The notes beneath the pieces are model-generated. The model saw only the letters and a list, made by a program, of their open reading frames with translations. It was not told the DNA's origin and made no database searches. A stretch of 11,477 bases of DNA from Prevotella sp. UBA4268 (GTDB lineage Bacteria; Bacteroidota; Bacteroidia; Bacteroidales; Bacteroidaceae). Shown here one piece after another: positions 7,215-11,477 of this stretch. How positions within the stretch are numbered: position 1 is the first letter of the stretch; the number at the start of each line of letters is the position of its first letter. Location: assembly GCA_002395135.1 (NCBI GenBank), contig DGWC01000064.1, forward strand, positions 17,673 through 29,149, written 5' to 3'. The position numbers and the translations under genes were made by a program.

Positions 7215-8429
7215 TCATCTGATGACTTTTTTGACGGTGCTCTTGCCGTTGGATGATGTGGTGCGGATGATATAGACACCATGCGCATTGGCGGTGCCTG
7301 CGGCCATGCCGTTCAACAGGTAAGTACGCGTACCGGGCGTTACATCGTTATACAGCACACTGATGCCTTGGGTGTCTTCCGTGAATTGTGAATAGTCTAA
7401 CTGCGGGTGACGCTCACCACTTTTCCAGCGGGCGGCACCGGCCAGTTGCTGCGATCGGCTATTGAGGTCGGCAAGAAGACCATCGGCGGCAAAGGCCTCG
7501 GCAGACAATTCCTTGGTATTTTCAACAGTGCCATACAGATAGTCCTTCCAGATGGCCCCCTGCGTCTCACCCAGTTTGCAGTAGTAACAGTTGCGCACCG
7601 TAGAACCCAGTCCGCACTCTGAACTGATGGCACCGTTGTTGCGCCGTTTCTCGCGGATGTTGACGTAGGCAAAGCAGTTGTCCACCACACAGGAGTTCTC
7701 CCTCCCGTTGCCGATGCGCCCAATCAGGCCGCCCATGTCGTTCTTGCCGAACACGGTGGCATCGGCATAGCAGTTCACCATCTGCGAATGGCCGAGGCAC
7801 TGGCCGATGAGTGCTGCGTTGCGTGAGCCGCCACCCTCTATATAACTGCGCTCCACATAGCAGTTCACAATATTCGAATCGATTACCCTGCCGGCCAGGG
7901 CTCCCGCATAGGCATTGCTCAGCAGGTAACTGTCGCTGATGCCCAGGTTCTTCACCGTGGCATTTTCCAACACGCGGAACAAACCGTCGAAGGTCTTGCC
8001 GCTGTATAGTTTGCTGAGCAGTCCGATGATGCGGTGGCCGTCGCCGTCGAAGGTGCCCTGGAAGGCAACATAGGAATCGTCGCTGTCGTAACTGCCGATG
8101 TTGGGTGTTTCACGAAACATGGAGAGGTCGTTGTCTTTCGGCAGGTCTTCCTGATCTTGCCGCGTGGAAGGGACAATGGCTTCAAACACGCCCTCGTTCA
8201 TCAAGATATCGGCCGTCAGTTTGAAATACTTGCCTTTGCTGAAGTCGGTGATTGCCAACATGTCTTCGGCCAGTTTCGCCAACTGCTGTCCGTTTGCAAT
8301 CAGGTACGGGCTTTCGGCCGTCCCGTCGCCTCCGTCGTAGCCTGTTGCCGTGGTGCCGTCCCACGTCTGTGCCTTTGCCGTCAATGCGGTGGCGATAAGC
8401 ATTGAAAGAATTAAAATGACGTTTTTCAT
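7215..8429 (-). CDS. Secreted GLUG/beta-helix-type protein with sorting-domain-like C-terminal tail
   Basis: A 404-aa surface or secreted protein of unknown function. It has a signal peptide (probable cut A20|Q21), then the opening typical of GLUG proteins, GDGTAESPYLI (34-44), followed by a QLAKLAE helix and a KLTADI strand. FQGTFDGDGHRIIGLL leads into short repeats with the GLUG pattern: AGALAGRVIDSNIVNCYVE, then MGGLIGRIGN ending in VDNCFAYVN, and more degenerate copies, as expected for a right-handed beta-helix. The last ~35 residues (TYLLNGM, then GVYIIRTTSSNGKSTVKKVIR) resemble the type IX secretion (Por) sorting domain, with its hydrophobic GVYI strand and basic end. Related proteins are often surface adhesins or binders. 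Nearby sequence shows a consensus promoter about 25-56 nt upstream and a structured, repeat-bearing region beyond it. Confidence 0.85.
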   Translation of the reverse strand: MKNVILILSMLIATALTAKAQTWDGTTATGYDGGDGTAESPYLIANGQQLAKLAEDMLAITDFSKGKYFKLTADILMNEGVFEAIVPSTRQDQEDLPKDNDLSMFRETPNIGSYDSDDSYVAFQGTFDGDGHRIIGLLSKLYSGKTFDGLFRVLENATVKNLGISDSYLLSNAYAGALAGRVIDSNIVNCYVERSYIEGGGSRNAALIGQCLGHSQMVNCYADATVFGKNDMGGLIGRIGNGRENSCVVDNCFAYVNIREKRRNNGAISSECGLGSTVRNCYYCKLGETQGAIWKDYLYGTVENTKELSAEAFAADGLLADLNSRSQQLAGAARWKSGERHPQLDYSQFTEDTQGISVLYNDVTPGTRTYLLNGMAAGTANAHGVYIIRTTSSNGKSTVKKVIR

Positions 8430-8453
8430 TTTATGATTATTAGTTGTTTGCTA

Positions 8454-8485
8454 CAAAGGTACACCGTTTTTTGCAAATCACCAAA
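8454..8485 (-). promoter_or_regulatory. Promoter of the GLUG-type gene
   Basis: Reading the minus strand: TTTG (8485-8482), 20 nt, TACCTTTG (8461-8454), an exact Bacteroidetes consensus. Transcription would start near 8447, giving a leader of about 20 nt that is A-rich just before the ATG at 8429. Confidence 0.8.
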
Positions 8486-8572
8486 TCTTTTTCGCTCTTC
8501 CGAGTCAGTCGCGCCGTCTGCCCGCACGGTTGATGAATTGGCATGGCATCGGTGCAGCATGCATTTATCATG

Positions 8573-8618
8573 AGTAAAGTGCCGTTTTCGAGCATGAAAC
8601 AGGGCACTTTCGTCACTC
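8573..8618. other. Long imperfect hairpin in the GLUG-gene upstream region
   Basis: AAAGTGCC (8577-8584) pairs with GGCACTTT (8603-8610). Outside it GAGT (8573-8576) pairs with ACTC (8615-8618), leaving a 4-nt bulge. Inside, GTTT..C pairs with GAAAC, giving a short loop. It would lie in the 5' leader of any transcript from the distal promoter candidate. No T-run follows on either strand, so it is not an obvious terminator. Confidence 0.5.
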
Positions 8619-8633
8619 AATGGCAATCCTATG

Positions 8634-8665
8634 CAAAGGTAAATTAATATAATTTGCAGAGTAAA
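8634..8665 (-). promoter_or_regulatory. Distal promoter candidate overlapping the 22-bp repeat array
   Basis: Minus strand: TTTA (8665-8662), 20 nt, TACCTTTG (8641-8634). The -7 element is identical to that of the proximal promoter; the -33 element has one mismatch (TTTA for TTTG). Repeat unit 1 fills the spacer and unit 2 covers the -33 element, so a protein bound to the repeats should affect it directly. Confidence 0.4.
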
Positions 8666-8722
8666 TCAATTTGATTTGAAAAGTAAATCATATTAATTTG
8701 CACGGTAAATTATATTGATTTG
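8640..8722. repeat. Four tandem 22-bp units, each a TAAATYA-N3-TRATTTG dyad
   Basis: Units start at 8640, 8662, 8684 and 8706, exactly 22 bp apart. Each has a 17-bp core, separated by 5-bp spacers (CAGAG, AAAAG, CACGG). Within the core, AAATYA and TRATTT are inverted repeats. Units 1 (AAATTA/TAATTT) and 2 (AAATCA/TGATTT) are perfect dyads with matching changes in both arms; units 3 and 4 have one mismatch each. The block is AT-rich in a GC-rich setting. Even spacing near two helical turns would place all sites on the same DNA face, as in a cooperative operator. A simple tandem repeat with no function is the alternative. Confidence 0.85.
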
Positions 8723-8749
8723 CTGAAGCATTCCCTGCTGCCCAACGTG

Positions 8750-8766
8750 GCAAAGCATTGCTTTGC
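8750..8766. other. Short perfect hairpin downstream of the lipoprotein gene
   Basis: GCAAAGC (8750-8756) and GCTTTGC (8760-8766) form a 7-bp stem with an ATT loop, 75 nt past the lipoprotein stop on the minus strand. There is no T-run, so a terminator role for the lipoprotein transcript is only a guess. No better terminator is visible for that gene. Confidence 0.35.
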
Positions 8767-8840
8767 TCCGTTGAAACAGGCGGTTTCGCACTTTCGCAGC
8801 ACGTGACGCTCGAGAACAGCATGCACTTCCTTCCACGGAA

Positions 8841-9878
8841 TTAGAAATAATGGCGCAAGCCAACCTGCAGCCCCACCTGCTCAATGCCGTAGAACTCGTC
8901 TTTCTTCAGTTCTATGTTCTCGGGCTTCTTCATGCTCATGGTGAACGCGCTTAACTGCGCACCCAAGGCCAGATGGCGCGCCACCTTCAACTCGGCACCC
9001 ACGCGCATGGTGACGGCCATGCGATTCTGTGTGTATGTCTGGTTGGCGTATGACTCGCCGTAGTGGCAATAGCCCAGGCCGAAGGCGAGGTCGAGACGGA
9101 TTGTATTCATCGTTGGAGTGGCCATCACCACACTGGGTCCCACATAGTCCAAGCGCATTTTGATGCCCTCATTGAACGACGTGTAGTTGTGCCGGTAGTT
9201 AATGCCGAATCCGAAACCCGACTTCCATACATGGTCGTAGTCGGCACAGATGTCGAAACCGAAGCGCGACTTATAGAGATGATTGCCCACTTGATATTTT
9301 GAAGTCATTAACGAAGGACCGGCGCTCAGGCGGAAAATGTTGTGCGGAGCATTCTTGGCGGCCTCATCCATCTTGCGCATTTGCTCCTCGAAGGCACGCC
9401 GGTCTTCCTCATAACGCTGCTTGGCGGCCTTGTATTCCATGAATTCGGCATATTCCTCGGTCGGCAGCACTTGCTGCAGGGCTGAATATTCCATGGTGTC
9501 GGGCACCTCGCTCTCTGCCAGAGCCGACTCGGGAATGCGCAACATGTCGCCCCACACGCGGTGGATGGTGCTGTGGCGGTCGGGCCAACGGTGCTCGGTA
9601 ATCTTCAGGCCATTGCCGCCATTCTTTGCCGTGGCGTTGACAGCCAACTGCATCACCCGCTCAAAAGTGCCGCCCACAGAGAAACCGGTGTCCACCACTT
9701 TCACCTTTCCGATGACCTGCGCCCCTTGCGGAACCCTTTCGTTGATGTGGAAAACATATACCGAATCGGGCGATGTGGCCGGCCATTCATGGCTTGCCAA
9801 ATCGGTTGCCACTCTGGGAGCGCACCCCGTAAGGAGCACTGCCAGCAAAACACATGCAACAAGGGATATTCTTTTCAT
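8841..9878 (-). CDS. Lipoprotein with predicted C-terminal outer-membrane beta-barrel domain
   Basis: A 345-aa product of unknown function. I chose the ATG at 9878 because it begins a lipoprotein signal peptide with lipobox L16-T-G-C19 and lies just downstream of a consensus promoter; the frame stays open upstream but that part lacks a plausible start context. Residues about 35-105 (INERVPQGAQVIGKVKVVDTGFSV, then AKNGGNGLKITEHRWPD) form a small domain I recall from other Bacteroidetes lipoproteins, without known function. A charged, probably coiled-coil stretch (about 130-165, EYAEFMEYKAAKQRYEEDRR) leads to a region of alternating hydrophobic and aromatic residues from about 172 to the end (FRLSAGPSL, GFGFGINYRHNY, DLAFGLGYCHYG), ending in VGLRHYF. 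A terminal Phe is typical of outer-membrane beta-barrels. It appears to be transcribed alone. Confidence 0.8.
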   Translation of the reverse strand: MKRISLVACVLLAVLLTGCAPRVATDLASHEWPATSPDSVYVFHINERVPQGAQVIGKVKVVDTGFSVGGTFERVMQLAVNATAKNGGNGLKITEHRWPDRHSTIHRVWGDMLRIPESALAESEVPDTMEYSALQQVLPTEEYAEFMEYKAAKQRYEEDRRAFEEQMRKMDEAAKNAPHNIFRLSAGPSLMTSKYQVGNHLYKSRFGFDICADYDHVWKSGFGFGINYRHNYTSFNEGIKMRLDYVGPSVVMATPTMNTIRLDLAFGLGYCHYGESYANQTYTQNRMAVTMRVGAELKVARHLALGAQLSAFTMSMKKPENIELKKDEFYGIEQVGLQVGLRHYF

Positions 9879-9898
9879 AGCGATTTCATTTTGAGGTG

Positions 9899-9930
9899 CA
9901 AATATAACAACATTATCCGATACAGCCAAA
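9899..9930 (-). promoter_or_regulatory. Promoter of the lipoprotein gene
   Basis: Minus strand: TTTG (9930-9927), 20 nt, TATATTTG (9906-9899), an exact Bacteroidetes consensus. The start site would be near 9892, leaving a leader of about 14 nt before the ATG at 9878. This supports the chosen start over longer upstream frames. Confidence 0.82.
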
Positions 9931-10012
9931 TATCCACCCTGAAAATTTGACTGGCGACACCTTGGTACGTGCAATGGGACGCAGACGGCGGCGATGCAGA
10001 ATGACAGCGACG

Positions 10013-10054
10013 AAAAAACAAAGCAGCCACCCCCCATTTGGGAAGCGGCTGCTT
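10013..10054 (-). terminator. Intrinsic terminator of the kduI-kduD operon
   Basis: AAGCAGCC (10021-10028) and GGCTGCTT (10047-10054) form an 8-bp stem with a further CCC/GGG pairing in the loop. On the minus strand it is followed by TG and then TTTTTT (10018-10013). It starts 18 nt past the kduD stop. Confidence 0.88.
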
Positions 10055-10072
10055 GATGGATTGATGACTCTT

Positions 10073-10873
10073 TTATGGCAGCTTGCCGATGTAGGCCAGA
10101 ATACCTCCATCTACATAGAGCACATGTCCGTTCACTGCATCTGATGCATGAGAAGCGAGGAACACGGCCGGGCCGCCCAGTTCTTCGGGCTCAAGCCAGC
10201 GGCCTGCCGGTGTCTTGGCACAGATGAACGAGTCGAATGGATGGCGGCTGCCGTCGGCCTGACGCTCACGGAGCGGAGCGGTCTGCGGTGTGGCGATGTA
10301 GCCCGGGCCGATGCCATTGCACTGGATGTTGTACCCTCCATACTCTGAGCAGATGTTGCGTGTGAGCATTTTCAGACCGCCTTTGGCTGCTGCATAGGCA
10401 GAAACGGTTTCGCGTCCCAGTTCGCTCATCATGGAACAGATGTTGATAATCTTACCCTCGCGGCGCTCCATCATTTCGGGAAGCACGGCAGAAGACACGA
10501 TGAACGGTCCCACAAGGTCGATGTCGATGACCTGCTGGAACTCGGCGCGCTTCATTTCGTGCATCGGAATGCGCTTGATGATGCCGGCGTTGTTCACCAG
10601 AATGTCGATGTTGCCCACTTCGGCGTGAATCTTCTCAACGAGTGCTTTCACGTCGTCTTCCTTGGTTACGTCGCACACATAGCCGTGCACGTTCACGATG
10701 CCGGCCTCTTTGTAGTTGTTCAGTCCGCGCTCGAGCGCAGCCTCATTGATGTCGTTGAAGATGATGTTCTTGATACCGGCAGCCACGAATGCCTTGGCAA
10801 TGTTGAAACCGATACCGTAAGATGCGCCGGTAATCCACGCATTCTTACCCTCTAATGAAAATGGATTTGTCAT
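10073..10873 (-). CDS. kduD: 2-deoxy-D-gluconate 3-dehydrogenase / gluconate 5-dehydrogenase-type SDR
   Basis: Cytoplasmic short-chain dehydrogenase of 266 aa. With KduI upstream, the expected reaction is NADH-dependent reduction of 2,5-diketo-3-deoxygluconate to 2-keto-3-deoxygluconate, which then enters central metabolism through KDG kinase and aldolase. Classical SDR features are all present: TGASYGIG (15-22) for the dinucleotide, D41 at the end of the second strand (favours NAD(H)), NNAG (94-97), S147, and Y160-x3-K164. It is about 13 residues longer than E. coli KduD, with the extra length around RERQADGSRHPFDSF. Many databases label Bacteroidetes homologues gluconate 5-dehydrogenase, but linkage to kduI favours the uronate role. 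It follows kduI by 32 A-rich nt and ends at an intrinsic terminator. Confidence 0.9.
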   Translation of the reverse strand: MTNPFSLEGKNAWITGASYGIGFNIAKAFVAAGIKNIIFNDINEAALERGLNNYKEAGIVNVHGYVCDVTKEDDVKALVEKIHAEVGNIDILVNNAGIIKRIPMHEMKRAEFQQVIDIDLVGPFIVSSAVLPEMMERREGKIINICSMMSELGRETVSAYAAAKGGLKMLTRNICSEYGGYNIQCNGIGPGYIATPQTAPLRERQADGSRHPFDSFICAKTPAGRWLEPEELGGPAVFLASHASDAVNGHVLYVDGGILAYIGKLP

Positions 10874-10905
10874 TTTGTTGTTGTATTTTTTGAGAATTGT
10901 TCTTT

Positions 10906-11477
10906 TTACTTCAAATCAGTAATCTTTGAGAAGTCCTGATCGCCATAGTCAAGGTTCTCACCGCCCATGCCCCAGATGAAGGTATAGTTGTGAGTGGCGG
11001 CTGCCGAGTGGATGCTCCATTCGGGAGAGAGAACAGCCTGGTCGCCCTTCATCCATAGGTGGCGTGTCTCCTCTACCTCGCCCATGAAGTGGCACACTGC
11101 CTGTCCCTCGGGCACCTCGAAATAGAAGTAAGCCTCCATGCGGCGGCTGTGCACATGGGCGGGCATGGTGTTCCACACGCTGCCGGTGGCCAGTTCGGTC
11201 ATGCCCATCTGCAACTGACATGTGGGCAGCACCTGGTTTACTATCATCTTGTTGATGTTGCGCTCGTTGCTCATCTCCAGACTTCCCATGTGTGCCACCA
11301 CGGCGTCTGCCTTAGTTATCTTGCGGCAGGGATACTCCTTGTGGGCTGTGGTACTGTTGATGTAGAACTTCGCGGGCTTCGACGCGTCGTCGCTCTGGAA
11401 CGTCACGTTGCGGTCGCCGCGGCCGATGTAAAGAGCCTCCTTATAGTCGAGATGGAACGTCTCGTCGCCCACCTTCA
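10906..11477 (-). CDS. kduI: 5-keto-4-deoxyuronate isomerase, C-terminal part (5' end outside window)
   Basis: Cytoplasmic cupin-type isomerase converting 5-keto-4-deoxyuronate (from unsaturated uronates released by pectate or glycosaminoglycan lyases) to 2,5-diketo-3-deoxygluconate. The frame runs off the right edge, so about 190 C-terminal residues are visible; the GTG at 11472 is an internal Val codon. [18 protein letters not shown] and [22 protein letters not shown] match the E. coli enzyme closely. The zinc ligands are all kept: His at 11157-11155, His at 11151-11149, Glu at 11136-11134 and His at 11010-11008. The promoter lies outside the window. The gene forms an operon with kduD immediately downstream. 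Confidence 0.95.
   Translation of the reverse strand, partial: KVGDETFHLDYKEALYIGRGDRNVTFQSDDASKPAKFYINSTTAHKEYPCRKITKADAVVAHMGSLEMSNERNINKMIVNQVLPTCQLQMGMTELATGSVWNTMPAHVHSRRMEAYFYFEVPEGQAVCHFMGEVEETRHLWMKGDQAVLSPEWSIHSAAATHNYTFIWGMGGENLDYGDQDFSKITDLK

Larger units (their letters stand above)
8430..8840. other. 411-nt gene-free regulatory region with repeats and hairpins
   Basis: No convincing gene lies here. From left to right it contains the proximal minus-strand promoter (8454-8485), a long hairpin (8573-8618), a second promoter candidate (8634-8665), four 22-bp units (8640-8722) and a short hairpin (8750-8766). On either side of the array are related sequences: CAGCATGCA at about 8557 and 8818, and TGAAACAGG plus GCACTTTCG adjoining at 8595-8612 but separated by 7 nt at 8772-8796. 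This suggests old duplication or dispersed repeats. Confidence 0.6.

Noticed and set aside
8426..8626. 66-codon minus-strand frame starting with TTG and overlapping the GLUG start as ATGA
   Set aside because: Rare start, no recognisable domain, composition unlike a protein, and an exact promoter for the downstream gene lies inside it.
8640..8722. CRISPR array
   Set aside because: Units are only 17 bp with 5-bp spacers and unequal sequence, with no cas genes; this is a tandem dyad array.
8693..8884. 63-codon minus-strand frame across the dyad array and the end of the lipoprotein gene
   Set aside because: It overlaps the real lipoprotein frame, its end is encoded by the AT-rich repeats, and it shows no protein-like features.
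9879..10037. N-terminal extension of the lipoprotein frame up to 10037
   Set aside because: The extension would place the consensus promoter inside the coding region and bury the lipoprotein signal peptide 53 residues in.

Overview
The window looks like chromosomal DNA from a member of the Bacteroidales, most likely a fairly GC-rich Prevotella-type organism. Four lines of evidence support this. Promoters match the Bacteroidetes pattern TTTG-N20-TAnnTTTG. Start codons lack Shine-Dalgarno sequences and follow A-rich leaders. Every type I signal peptide ends in an Ala|Gln junction. One secreted protein carries a tail resembling the type IX secretion sorting domain. Genus and species are inference; no marker gene here settles them.

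Left part, plus strand (1-5673): the window opens inside metG (methionyl-tRNA synthetase with a fused C-terminal tRNA-binding OB domain), which is followed by a strong hairpin. Next comes a two-gene unit with a 7-nt gap: a secreted GH31 glycosidase of the alpha-xylosidase/alpha-glucosidase type, and a secreted 673-aa protein that appears to hold two alpha/beta-hydrolase domains, the second without a nucleophile serine. Together they look like a small glycan side-chain removal pair (glycosidase plus esterase-like enzyme). No SusC/SusD pair is present in the window.

Middle (5687-6683): a consensus promoter drives tRNA-Arg(CCT), followed by a cytoplasmic ADP-ribosylglycohydrolase. A hairpin between convergent genes probably terminates transcription from both sides.

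Minus-strand part (6688-9930): a 404-aa secreted GLUG/beta-helix-type protein with a sorting-domain-like tail is followed by an exported DUF3237 protein, with an ATGA overlap available between them. Upstream is a 411-nt gene-free region. It holds two minus-strand promoter candidates, a long imperfect hairpin, and four tandem 22-bp units built on a 15-bp dyad. Beyond it lies a lipoprotein whose C-terminal half resembles an outer-membrane beta-barrel, with its own textbook promoter.

Right end, minus strand (10013-11477): kduI (partial) and kduD, two consecutive steps of unsaturated uronate catabolism (pectin or glycosaminoglycan breakdown), closed by a clear intrinsic terminator.

Most of the window is ordinary Bacteroidales housekeeping and carbohydrate metabolism. 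The items most worth a second look are the 22-bp dyad array over a promoter, the tandem hydrolase with a dead-looking second domain, the secreted GLUG/DUF3237 pair, and the lipoprotein-barrel fusion. I see no CRISPR array, insertion sequence, phage genes or obvious defence system.
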